Shown: one piece after another, positions 1-6,120 of the stretch | Layout of the letters: every line of letters starts with the position of its first letter | Numbering within the stretch: position 1 is the stretch's first letter | NCBI GenBank assembly: GCA_964412845.1 | Contig: CAYPQM010000147.1 | Location: forward strand, 1 to 18,370 | Direction of reading: 5' to 3' | Source: JAWWPY01 sp964412845 | GTDB taxonomy: Bacteria; Actinomycetota; Actinomycetes; Streptosporangiales; Streptosporangiaceae | Length of the DNA stretch: 18,370 bases | Program-made: the position numbers and the translations under genes | Notes under the pieces: model-generated | Database searches by the model: none | Told to the model about the DNA's origin: nothing | Seen by the model: only the letters and a program-made list of their open reading frames with translations

Positions 1-19
1 GACCTGCACGCCGACGTAG

Positions 20-98
20 CTAGGGCGCGTCCCGTGGACCTTGGCGAGTGCGGGGAGTGCCGGTCCGCGCCGCTGAACATCTACGGGACACGCCCTAG
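20..98. repeat. 79-bp inverted-repeat unit with CTAG ends (MITE-like or terminator)
   Basis: Two 16-base arms, CTAGGGCGCGTCCCGT at 20-35 and its near-perfect complement at 83-98 (15 of 16 match), flank 47 bases of unrelated DNA. Each outer end is CTAG, which is both part of the palindrome and the kind of target duplication left by some IS5-type elements. The unit could therefore be a tiny non-autonomous element. It could equally be the terminator hairpin of a gene left of the window. One frame ends in TAG at 17-19, so the first bases may be the tail of an upstream gene, but this is too short to support. Confidence 0.45.
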
Positions 99-138
99 GC
101 CCGCGGAACCTGCGGCGCCGGCCGAGCGTTGACCCGGT

Positions 139-2442
139 GTGCCGCTGAGCCGCGTGCGTGACCGGGTCAGGCGATTCCTGCACAAGCCCGGCACGGCGGA
201 CCTGAGCCGCTACCGGGCACTCCTGCCGGGGATCGCGGACCAGGAGCGGCGGCTGGCGGGCCTGGCCGACGGCGAGCTGGCCGCGGCGGCGGCCGCGGCG
301 GTCAGCGATGCGGACATCTGCGCGCTCGGCCGCGAGGCCGCCCGGCGGACGCTGCGCGAGCGGCCGTTCGATGTCCAGCTTCTCGGCACGCTGGCCATGC
401 TGTCCGGGCAGGTCGCCGAAATGGCCACCGGTGAGGGAAAGACCCTGGCCGGCGCGCTCGCCGCCGCCGGGTACGCCCTGCGCGGCCGGTCGGTGCAGGT
501 GATGTCGGTCAACGACTACCTGGCCCGCCGCGACGCCGAGTGGATGGGCCCCCTCTACCGCCTGCTCGGGGTCAGCGTCGGCTGGATCGGCCAGGCGTCA
601 ACGCCCGAGCAGCGCCGCCGCAGCTACGCCGCCCAGGTCAGCTACGGGTCGGTGAGCGAGATCGGCTTCGACGTGCTGCGCGACCGGCTGGTCACGGACC
701 TGGCCGACCGGGTCGCCGGCGACCCGGACGTGGTCCTGATCGACGAGGCGGACTCGGTCCTGGTGGATGAGGCGATGGTGCCGCTCGTGCTGGCCGGCGG
801 GGCGGACCAGGGGGATCCCGACCGGGAGATGGCGGAACTCGTCCGCCGGCTGCGCCGCGGCGTGGACTACGAGACCGATGAGGACGGCCGCAGCGTCCAG
901 TTGACGGCCGCGGGGGCACACACCGTGGAACGGGCGCTGGGCGGGATCGACCTGTACACGTCGGCCCAGGTCGAGACGGTCACCCGGGTCAACGTCGCGC
1001 TGCACGCGCACGCCCTGCTGCACCGTGACGTCGACTACATCGTGGCCGGCGGCCGGGTCCATCTCGTCAGCGAGACGCGTGGCCGGGTCGCCCGGCTGCA
1101 GCGCTGGCCGGACGGCCTGCACGCGGCGGTGGAGGCCAAGGAGGGGCTGACCGCCAGCGAGAGCGGGGAAGTCCTGGACAGCCTCACCATCCAGTCCCTG
1201 GTCCGCCGCTACCCGGCCGTCTGCGGCATGACCGGCACCGCCGTGCCGGTAGGCGAGCAGCTCCGCGAGTTCTACGGGCTGGAGATCGCGGTGATCCCGC
1301 CCAACGTGCCGTGCGTGCGCGAGGACGAGCCGGACCGGCTGTACCTGACGGTTGAGGCCAAGGAGCAGGCCATCACCGACCAGGTGATCGCGTCGCACGC
1401 CACCGGGCGGCCCGTCCTGATCGGCACCCTCGACGTGGCCGAATCCGAGCGGCTGGCCCGCAGGCTCGGCCGGGCCGGGCTGGCCTGCGCGGTCCTGAAC
1501 GCCAAGAATGACGCGGCGGAGGCGGCGATCATCGCCGAGGCCGGCGCGCCGGGCGCGATCACGGTATCGACCCAGATGGCGGGCCGGGGTACCGACATCC
1601 GGCTCGGCGGCACCGCGGGCGACCCCGGCCCGGTCGCCGAGCTTGGCGGGCTGCAGGTGATCGGCACCGGCCGGCATGCCAGCAGCCGCCTCGACCAGCA
1701 GCTGCGCGGGCGGGCCGGCCGCCAGGGCAGCGCGGGCGGCTCGGTCTTCTTCACCAGCCTGGATGACGCGCTGGTGACCCAGTACGTGCCGGAAGGGGCG
1801 CCACGCGCCGTGATCGAGGCGGCGGGCCGGATCAGCGACCCCGGGCCGCAGGCCACGGTGGAGCACGCCCAGCGGGTCGCTGAGGGCGTCGGCCTGCAGA
1901 TCCACCGGAACACCTGGAGCTACACCACACCCGTCGAGGCCCAGCGCCGGATCGTCGCGGAGCAGCGGGAGCGGGTGCTGCGCACCGACGCGGCGCTGCG
2001 GGCGCTGGCCGGCGATTGCGCCGAGCGCATCGCGCGGCTGAGCGCCACCTGCGACGAAGCCGCCCTGGTGAGCGCCGCGCGGCAGATTACCCTGTGGCAC
2101 CTGGACCGGCGCTGGGCCCAGCACCTGGCCCAGGTCGCCGACCTGCGGGAAGGCATTCACCTGCGCGCCCTGGGACGTGGGCTCAGCCCGCTGGACGAGT
2201 TCCACAAGGAGCTGGCCCGCCTGTTCGCCTCGTTCTCCGCTGACATGGCCACCCGGTGCGCCGAGTCCTTCGAGACGGTGCCGATCACTGCGGCCGGCGC
2301 CGACCTCGACGCGGCCGGGCTGAAGCGGCCGACCGCGACCTGGACCTACCTGGTGCAGGACAATCCGTTCGGCACCGACATCGACCGGGCAATCCGCAGC
2401 CTGGGCCGCCTGCTCCGCAAGCCACCAAGAACTGGCGCCTGA
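139..2442 (+). CDS. secA2: Accessory Sec translocase ATPase, SecA2 type
   Basis: This 767-residue protein is a SecA-family ATPase, the motor that drives unfolded proteins through the SecYEG channel. Visible motifs in order are Walker A GEGKT (98-102), Walker B/DEAD-like LIDEAD (200-205), GMTGT (363-367), QMAGRGTD (479-486) and the arginine-finger helicase motif LRGRAGRQG (522-530). The nucleotide-binding domains, the preprotein crosslinking region and a helical scaffold/wing part all appear to be present. It is shorter than housekeeping SecA (usually about 900 residues or more) and lacks the C-terminal Cys-rich zinc tail, which fits actinobacterial SecA2. SecA2 exports a restricted set of substrates in mycobacteria; the substrates here are unknown. 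The start is GTG at 139 without a strong Shine-Dalgarno site. No accessory SecY2 or Asp genes are adjacent. Confidence 0.92.
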   Translation: MPLSRVRDRVRRFLHKPGTADLSRYRALLPGIADQERRLAGLADGELAAAAAAAVSDADICALGREAARRTLRERPFDVQLLGTLAMLSGQVAEMATGEGKTLAGALAAAGYALRGRSVQVMSVNDYLARRDAEWMGPLYRLLGVSVGWIGQASTPEQRRRSYAAQVSYGSVSEIGFDVLRDRLVTDLADRVAGDPDVVLIDEADSVLVDEAMVPLVLAGGADQGDPDREMAELVRRLRRGVDYETDEDGRSVQLTAAGAHTVERALGGIDLYTSAQVETVTRVNVALHAHALLHRDVDYIVAGGRVHLVSETRGRVARLQRWPDGLHAAVEAKEGLTASESGEVLDSLTIQSLVRRYPAVCGMTGTAVPVGEQLREFYGLEIAVIPPNVPCVREDEPDRLYLTVEAKEQAITDQVIASHATGRPVLIGTLDVAESERLARRLGRAGLACAVLNAKNDAAEAAIIAEAGAPGAITVSTQMAGRGTDIRLGGTAGDPGPVAELGGLQVIGTGRHASSRLDQQLRGRAGRQGSAGGSVFFTSLDDALVTQYVPEGAPRAVIEAAGRISDPGPQATVEHAQRVAEGVGLQIHRNTWSYTTPVEAQRRIVAEQRERVLRTDAALRALAGDCAERIARLSATCDEAALVSAARQITLWHLDRRWAQHLAQVADLREGIHLRALGRGLSPLDEFHKELARLFASFSADMATRCAESFETVPITAAGADLDAAGLKRPTATWTYLVQDNPFGTDIDRAIRSLGRLLRKPPRTGA

Positions 2443-2456
2443 GCCTGGCCGCTCAG
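2439..2456 (+). terminator. Weak hairpin over the secA2 stop codon
   Basis: CTGAGC (2439-2444) and GCTCAG (2451-2456) form a 6-bp stem around a 6-base loop and include the TGA stop. There is no T tract. It may slow or partly end transcription, but it may also be chance in such GC-rich DNA. Confidence 0.25.
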
Positions 2457-2509
2457 CCGGTGTGGGAGTGTTGGAGCACGCCGTGATTGTGAGCTGGGAG
2501 ATGACGCGT

Positions 2510-2809
2510 ATGGATACACCGCACGTGTGGGTGGCCAGGGCCGACGGCAGCGACATCATCCGCGCTGAGGCGATCGTGGGGGTCGGCGTTGACATTAACG
2601 GAAACATCACCGCCCGGGTGGCCGGCGGTGACGGGGCCAGTGTGACGCTGGTCGTGTCCGACACACAGCAGGGGGCGCACATACCGGAGGGCTTTCACCG
2701 CGAGCTGGTCCGGGTTCTGGCGGAACTCTCCGACGCGGCCGGAGCCTTCATCGTGCGGCCGGCCTTTGCGGAGGCGGATGGCTGGCGGTGGGTCAACGAG
2801 CCGCTGTGA
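2510..2809 (+). CDS. Hypothetical small protein
   Basis: I do not recognise this family. From ATG 2510 it encodes 99 residues with coding-like G/C third positions. The start is chosen because GGGAG lies at 2496-2500, 9 bases upstream; ATG 2501, or GTG codons back to 2462, are alternatives. The N-terminal half looks like alternating beta strands (VWVAR, IIRAEAIVGVGVDI, ITARVAG, VTLVVSD) and is followed by one amphipathic helix (about 61-75), suggesting a compact alpha/beta fold. No signal peptide, membrane segment or cysteine is present. It follows secA2 by under 70 bases and may be cotranscribed, but nothing in the sequence ties it to export. Its 3' end overlaps the minus-strand small ORF by 17 bases. 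Confidence 0.65.
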   Translation: MDTPHVWVARADGSDIIRAEAIVGVGVDINGNITARVAGGDGASVTLVVSDTQQGAHIPEGFHRELVRVLAELSDAAGAFIVRPAFAEADGWRWVNEPL

Positions 2810-3005
2810 TCTCCACCGCGTCGCCGCACAGCTCATGCCCGAGCAGGAAGCTGTGCACGAGCCGCCCGTAGCGCCGCGCGCCCTGGGTGAGCAGGGCGCT
2901 GCCTCCGCAGCCTCCGCACCGAAGGTGCGTGGCGCCCTCCCGTCCAGGAGTTGAGCTGAATTCGCTGATGGCTGCGCGCGGCGGTGCCGATACTCCGGGG
3001 GACAT
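2793..3005 (-). CDS. Putative small zinc-binding protein (Cx2C...Hx2C)
   Basis: A 70-residue ORF whose C-terminal two thirds show strong G/C third-position bias. It carries C30-x2-C33 followed by H57-x2-C60, a plausible four-ligand zinc site, inside a segment reading LRCGGCGGSALL...GHELCGDAVEI. The first 25 residues are low in conserved character, so the true start may be internal. ATG 3005 has no Shine-Dalgarno site, but a TATAGC-like box on the minus strand (complement of 3015-3020) would give a nearly leaderless mRNA. It is transcribed away from the winged-helix gene at 3075, sharing the AT-rich region between them. The function is unknown; a zinc ribbon could bind nucleic acid or protein. 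The call rests on motif spacing and codon bias only. Confidence 0.5.
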   Translation of the reverse strand: MSPGVSAPPRAAISEFSSTPGREGATHLRCGGCGGSALLTQGARRYGRLVHSFLLGHELCGDAVEITAAR

Positions 3006-3065
3006 GGTTTTCAGGCTATATCAGTATCAGAAAACTAGCAATGTGTTTCTAGTATCTATGATAGA
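3006..3065. promoter_or_regulatory. AT-rich divergent control region with -10 box and palindrome
   Basis: This 60-base stretch is far more AT-rich than its surroundings. TATGAT at 3057-3062 is a near-consensus -10 box for the plus strand and predicts transcription starting near 3069, just before the winged-helix start codon. ACTAG (3034-3038) and CTAGT (3049-3053) are perfect inverted arms 10 bases apart, placed where a -35 box would be, so they are a candidate autoregulatory operator. On the minus strand a TATAGC-like box could serve the small zinc-binding ORF. Confidence 0.5.
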
Positions 3066-3074
3066 TTGTGGATC

Positions 3075-3386
3075 GTGCCGAAGTGGACGTTCCTCACCAA
3101 CCATGCGCAGGTACTGCTGTGCGTCGCGGGCGACCCGGAAGCGCGCCTGCGCGATATCGCGGCCAGTGTGGGCATCACCGAGCGCAGCGCGTACGGGATC
3201 ATCAGCGACCTCACCGACGCCGGCTACATCGTCAAGCACAAGGACGGCCGCCGCAACCGGTACCAGATCCAGGTGCACCTGCCGTTGCCCGAGGCGGCCA
3301 GCCGCGACCGCACCGTCGGGGAGCTGCTTGATCTCCTCGCCGGCCGCGATATCCGGCTTCAGGAAACCGCGCCCGCGCACGGCTGA
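3075..3386 (+). CDS. Winged helix-turn-helix (MarR/ArsR-like) transcriptional regulator
   Basis: The 103-residue product is essentially one winged-helix DNA-binding domain. The recognition unit is RLRDIAASVGITERSAYG, about residues 24-41, followed by helix ISDLTDAGYIV and a basic wing KHKDGRRNRY (about 53-62). The C-terminal tail has one more predicted helix (VGELLDLLAG). Stand-alone proteins of this architecture are common in actinomycetes and probably act as small dimeric repressors or activators; no ligand can be inferred. GTG 3075 (start MPKWTFLTNH) is preferred; TTG 3066 in the same frame would add three residues. There is no Shine-Dalgarno site, and the -10 box at 3057-3062 puts the mRNA start about 6 bases upstream, so translation is probably leaderless or nearly so. 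Confidence 0.85.
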   Translation: MPKWTFLTNHAQVLLCVAGDPEARLRDIAASVGITERSAYGIISDLTDAGYIVKHKDGRRNRYQIQVHLPLPEAASRDRTVGELLDLLAGRDIRLQETAPAHG

Positions 3387-3390
3387 AACC

Positions 3391-3407
3391 CGGTGTTTGG
3401 CACACCG
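3391..3407 (+). terminator. Small hairpin after the winged-helix gene
   Basis: CGGTGT (3391-3396) and ACACCG (3402-3407) pair around a 5-base loop, 4 bases after the TGA stop. There is no T tract, so it is at best a weak terminator. Confidence 0.35.
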
Positions 3408-3447
3408 TGAGCGGGCGAGCGCACCGTGGTGGTAATGTTGGCGATGG

Positions 3448-3475
3448 TTGTAGTCGAAATTCGTGTACGTGTTAC
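3448..3475 (+). promoter_or_regulatory. Possible promoter and long leader of the cold-shock gene
   Basis: TTGTAG (3448-3453) and TGTTAC (3470-3475), 16 bases apart, are the best promoter-like boxes in 3387-3602, but the match is weak. They would give a leader of about 120 bases before the cold-shock gene. Long structured leaders are usual for this family. Confidence 0.25.
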
Positions 3476-3602
3476 AGCGCCTGCGGAATTCTGACGGCGG
3501 GCGTCGTGGATGCTCAAGTCCGGCCTTCAAAGGCAGGCGGTCGCAACAGCCCGGGACACACATCCGTGGGTCTCGAAGATCGTCGTAGCAGGAGAAAGTT
3601 AC

Positions 3603-3806
3603 ATGGCTCAGGGCACCGTGAAGTGGTTCAACGCCGACAAGGGGTACGGTTTCATCGCCCCGGACGACGGCACCGCCGACGTCTTCGTTCACCACTCCGC
3701 CATCCAGACTGACGGATTCCGCAGTCTGTCGGAGAACCAGCGGGTCGAGTTCACCGCCGGCCAGGGCCCGAAGGGGCCGCAGGCCGAGCAGGTTCGCCCA
3801 GTCTGA
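3603..3806 (+). CDS. cspA: Cold-shock domain protein (CspA family)
   Basis: A 67-residue single-domain cold-shock protein, the standard family length. It starts MAQGTVKWFNADKGYGFI and contains RNP1 (KGYGFI, about residues 13-18) and RNP2 (VFVHHSAI, about 31-38), the aromatic-rich RNA/ssDNA-binding faces of the five-strand OB-fold. These proteins act as RNA chaperones in the cytoplasm, and many actinobacterial copies are constitutive or stress-induced. ATG 3603 is chosen because AGGAGA lies at about 3590-3595, and because the upstream in-frame extension back to 3510 has no family similarity. The stop lies inside a tandem 14-bp duplication, and a strong terminator follows. Confidence 0.97.
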   Translation: MAQGTVKWFNADKGYGFIAPDDGTADVFVHHSAIQTDGFRSLSENQRVEFTAGQGPKGPQAEQVRPV

Positions 3807-3827
3807 CCAGTTCAGTCTGACCAGTTC
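3800..3827 (+). repeat. Perfect 14-bp tandem duplication across the csp stop codon
   Basis: AGTCTGACCAGTTC occurs twice back to back (3800-3813 and 3814-3827). The TGA stop of the cold-shock gene (3804-3806) is in the first copy. The second copy runs into the left arm of the terminator stem. This looks like a recent slippage event or a duplication of the terminator foot. Confidence 0.85.
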
Positions 3828-3864
3828 GCCCACCCGGACGCGTGTCGTCCGGGTGGGCGAACTG
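3822..3864 (+). terminator. Strong 18-bp perfect terminator hairpin
   Basis: CAGTTCGCCCACCCGGAC (3822-3839) is exactly complementary to 3847-3864, with a 7-base loop. There is no T run after it, as is usual for actinobacterial terminators. It ends the csp transcript 15 bases after the stop codon. Confidence 0.85.
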
Positions 3865-3915
3865 CTGGGCGCAGCGGGGTGGTCGCCGGAAATAATCCAT
3901 TCCCGTATTCGCCGT

Positions 3916-4022
3916 GGCGCGCCCTATGCACTGCGCGCCCGGGGGGGTAATCTGAAGGAAGTTGCTCCGGACCTAGGCGGCATCTGCGAAGTTGAGCAGG
4001 TGCGCAGGCCGGAGTTTTTTTT
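3916..4022 (+). ncRNA. Candidate structured leader or small RNA ending in a T8 terminator
   Basis: Two structures sit between the csp terminator and the desaturase. GGCGCGC (3916-3922) pairs with GCGCGCC (3933-3939) around a 10-base loop. CTCCGG (3965-3970) pairs with CCGGAG (4009-4014), enclosing a smaller helix CTGCG (3984-3988)/CGCAG (4003-4007), and is followed directly by eight T residues (4015-4022). Because csp already has its own terminator, this second one implies a separate short transcript or an attenuator in the desaturase leader. The rest of 3865-4198 holds an AAAGGAGG tract at about 4054-4061 and a GGC-GAAA-GCC tetraloop hairpin (4061-4070), but no gene. I do not recognise a known riboswitch class. 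Confidence 0.4.
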
Positions 4023-4198
4023 CGTGCACTGACTGGTAACAAGCGTTATGGGAAAAGGAGGGCGAAAGCCTGCCGGGGTGTCTCGTTTTCTGCGGATGCC
4101 TCAAGTACAGCGGGTGGCTCACCAATTTGATGGAGCGCTCAACCGCTGTTACGCATGCCGCTCGACGTAACCGGCCGGAGCTGACGGAAAGGACCACC

Positions 4199-5236
4199 AT
4201 GCCTGCTTCGCGCACGGCCGGCGAGTACGACGGCACGGGGCCGTTTCCTGGCGGCGACGCCGGGCCCCGCACCCTGCAAGGAAAAGTTCAGGTCGCAGTG
4301 ACCGTGGCGATCGTGCTGGTACCGTTCGCCGGGCTGGCCGCCGCCGTCTATCTGGCCTGGGGGCACGGCATCGGCCTCGCCGATGTCCTCCTCGCGGTCG
4401 CCTTGTACATGATCACCGGGCTCGGGGTGACCATCGGCTTTCACCGCCTGCTGACCCACCGCGCCTTCACCGCCGCCCCCCGGCTGCGGGTGGCGCTGGC
4501 CATCGCGGGCTCGATGAGCTTCGAAGGCGACGTCATCGGCTGGGTGGCCGCGCATCGCCGTCACCACGCCTTCACTGACCGGCCGGGCGACCCGCATTCC
4601 CCGTACCGGTACGGAACCAGCCTGTCCGGGCAGCTCCGCGGCCTGGCCGACGCCCATGTGGGCTGGCTGCTGCGGGACGATCCCAGCCCGCCTGCGCGGT
4701 ACGCCCCTGACGTCATGGCTGACCCCGCCATGCGGGCGGTCTCGCGTGCCTTCCCGGCCCTGTGCGTCGTGTCGCTGGCCGTGCCGTTCGCGGCCGGGTG
4801 GGCGATCGGCGGCACCTGGCAGGCCGCCGTGGCCGCCCTGGTGTGGGCGGGACTCGTCCGCGTCGCCCTGCTGCAGCACGTCACCTGGAGCGTCAACTCA
4901 CTGTGCCACGTGTTCGGGACGCGCCCGTTCATCACCCGCAGCCACGATCGGGCCACCAACCTCTGGCCGCTCGCCCTGCTGTCGTTCGGCGAAAGCTGGC
5001 ACAACATGCACCACTCCGATCCGGCCTGCGCCCGGCATGGCGCGGATCCCGGCCAGATCGACATTTCCGCCGAGGTCATCCGGGTCTTCGAGCACTTTGG
5101 CTGGGTCACCGGTGTGCACTGGCCCGACCCCGCCCGCCTCGACAAGCATCGCCGGGTCCAGGACCAGGACCTGGACCTGGACCAGGAGCTGGACCTGGAC
5201 CAGCCACAGCGGTCCCTCGCGTCGGCTGACCGCTGA
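4199..5236 (+). CDS. Acyl-lipid/acyl-CoA desaturase (delta-9 type)
   Basis: A 345-residue integral-membrane di-iron desaturase that would insert a double bond into a saturated fatty acyl chain, using oxygen and an electron donor. All three histidine boxes of the stearoyl-CoA desaturase family are present: HRLLTH (82-87), HRRHH (119-123) and HNMHH (268-272), plus the NSLCH motif (233-237). Hydrophobic segments lie at about 31-53, 60-80, 184-205 and 208-225. ATG 4199 is chosen because GGAAAGGA is at about 4186-4193; the open frame extends to TTG 4127 without family similarity. The C-terminus ends in an odd acidic repeat (DQDLDLDQELDLDQ, 322-335). GAF-ANTAR genes follow after 11 bases and probably share its transcript. 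The exact position specificity and acyl carrier cannot be read from sequence. Confidence 0.93.
   Translation: MPASRTAGEYDGTGPFPGGDAGPRTLQGKVQVAVTVAIVLVPFAGLAAAVYLAWGHGIGLADVLLAVALYMITGLGVTIGFHRLLTHRAFTAAPRLRVALAIAGSMSFEGDVIGWVAAHRRHHAFTDRPGDPHSPYRYGTSLSGQLRGLADAHVGWLLRDDPSPPARYAPDVMADPAMRAVSRAFPALCVVSLAVPFAAGWAIGGTWQAAVAALVWAGLVRVALLQHVTWSVNSLCHVFGTRPFITRSHDRATNLWPLALLSFGESWHNMHHSDPACARHGADPGQIDISAEVIRVFEHFGWVTGVHWPDPARLDKHRRVQDQDLDLDQELDLDQPQRSLASADR
5156..5203 (+). repeat. GACCTG/GACCAG hexamer repeat encoding the desaturase tail
   Basis: Near-repeats of six bases (GACCTG, GACCAG, GAGCTG) encode the Asp-Leu-Asp-Gln tail of the desaturase. The DNA is also partly self-complementary. It looks like slippage-grown low-complexity sequence at the 3' end of the gene. 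Confidence 0.7.
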
Positions 5237-5247
5237 GTTGCTGATCG

Positions 5248-6054
5248 ATGTCCCCGGGCCCGCACGCGCGACCAGTGGCGGGCGCTGGGCGCGGGGACAT
5301 GCCAGCTAACCGGGCAGCCGGCATCTGGGGTCTGGTGGCGGTGCAGGCCGGCATCCGTGGTGCGCTCGTGTCCGCCGTGGACGTCTGCACTGCATCCCTG
5401 GCGGCGGTAGCGGTCAGCGGCGCGGCGCTGACCGCCGCGGCCAAGGCAGGGTCAGGACACGTCATGTGCGCGACCGATGCGCTCAGCGAGCAACTCGCCG
5501 AGCTCGAGCTGACGCTCGGCGAAGGACCGGGCCCGGATGCGGCCGCCGCTGGCGGCCCAGTGCTCGCCTCCGACCTCGCCGCCCCGGCGGTCGCGGCCCG
5601 CTGGCCTGGTTTCGGGCCGGCCGCCCAGGGCGCGGGCGCCGCGGGGATTTTCGCGTTCCCCTTGCAGATCGGGGCGATCCGGGTCGGGGTGCTTGAGATG
5701 TACCGGCGCCAGGCCGGCCCGCTGACCAACGATCAGCTCGGCGACGCGCTGGTCTTCGCCGACACCGCCGCGGTGCTGCTGCTGGAGGGCCAGGACCGGG
5801 CCGCCGGAGCGACCGGGCCGCTGGCCGGCCCAGGTGGGCAGCCCCCGTATCTCGCGCGGCACCGGGCGGAGATCGACCAGGCCACCGGGATGCTCACCGA
5901 GCAACTCGGGGTCGACATCGAGGATGCGTTCGTGCGGCTGCGTGCGTACGCTTATGCTGAGGGCCGACGCCTAGCCGATGTGGCACGGGACATCGTGGGC
6001 CGCCGACTGCGGCTGGAGTCTGAATTGGACCTGCCTGCGGGTGGTGGGAAGTGA
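5248..6054 (+). CDS. GAF and ANTAR domain protein (putative RNA-binding antiterminator)
   Basis: A 268-residue cytoplasmic regulator. Residues about 43-180 form a GAF sensor domain with the family features SEQLAELELTLGEGPGPDA (80-98) and FAFPLQIGAIRVGVLEMYR. Residues about 203-254 form an ANTAR domain (RAEIDQATGMLTEQLGVDIEDAFVRLR..., in part), a three-helix RNA-binding module that binds paired hairpins in nascent mRNA and prevents termination. What the GAF domain senses is not visible. ATG 5248 has no clear Shine-Dalgarno site; ATG 5299 is an in-frame alternative giving 251 residues. It lies 11 bases after the desaturase, suggesting one operon, with a second GAF-ANTAR gene following. The central GAF is rich in Ala/Gly and more divergent than that of its neighbour. 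Confidence 0.88.
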   Translation: MSPGPHARPVAGAGRGDMPANRAAGIWGLVAVQAGIRGALVSAVDVCTASLAAVAVSGAALTAAAKAGSGHVMCATDALSEQLAELELTLGEGPGPDAAAAGGPVLASDLAAPAVAARWPGFGPAAQGAGAAGIFAFPLQIGAIRVGVLEMYRRQAGPLTNDQLGDALVFADTAAVLLLEGQDRAAGATGPLAGPGGQPPYLARHRAEIDQATGMLTEQLGVDIEDAFVRLRAYAYAEGRRLADVARDIVGRRLRLESELDLPAGGGK

Positions 6055-6120
6055 GCGACCGATGGCCGCTGAACGCGCAGCCTAGTTGCTGCTGCGGCAG
6101 CCGTCCATGACTATGAGCAG

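Noticed and set aside
598..2682. 694-residue open frame on the minus strand opposite secA2
   Set aside because: It is the antisense shadow of secA2, caused by GC-rich codons. It has no domain motifs, and the plus strand carries all SecA signatures.
3865..4198. Possible paired ANTAR hexaloop target in the first desaturase's leader
   Set aside because: Scanning by eye for stems closing A-N-N-G-N-N loops gave only stems of 3 bp or fewer, with wobble or mismatch.
6068..6081. GCTG-AACGCG-CAGC hairpin between the GAF-ANTAR genes, with A1 and G4 in a hexaloop as in ANTAR RNA targets
   Set aside because: The stem is only 4 bp and the neighbouring hairpin (6088-6101) has a tetraloop, so the required hexaloop pair is absent. 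A single match is likely by chance.
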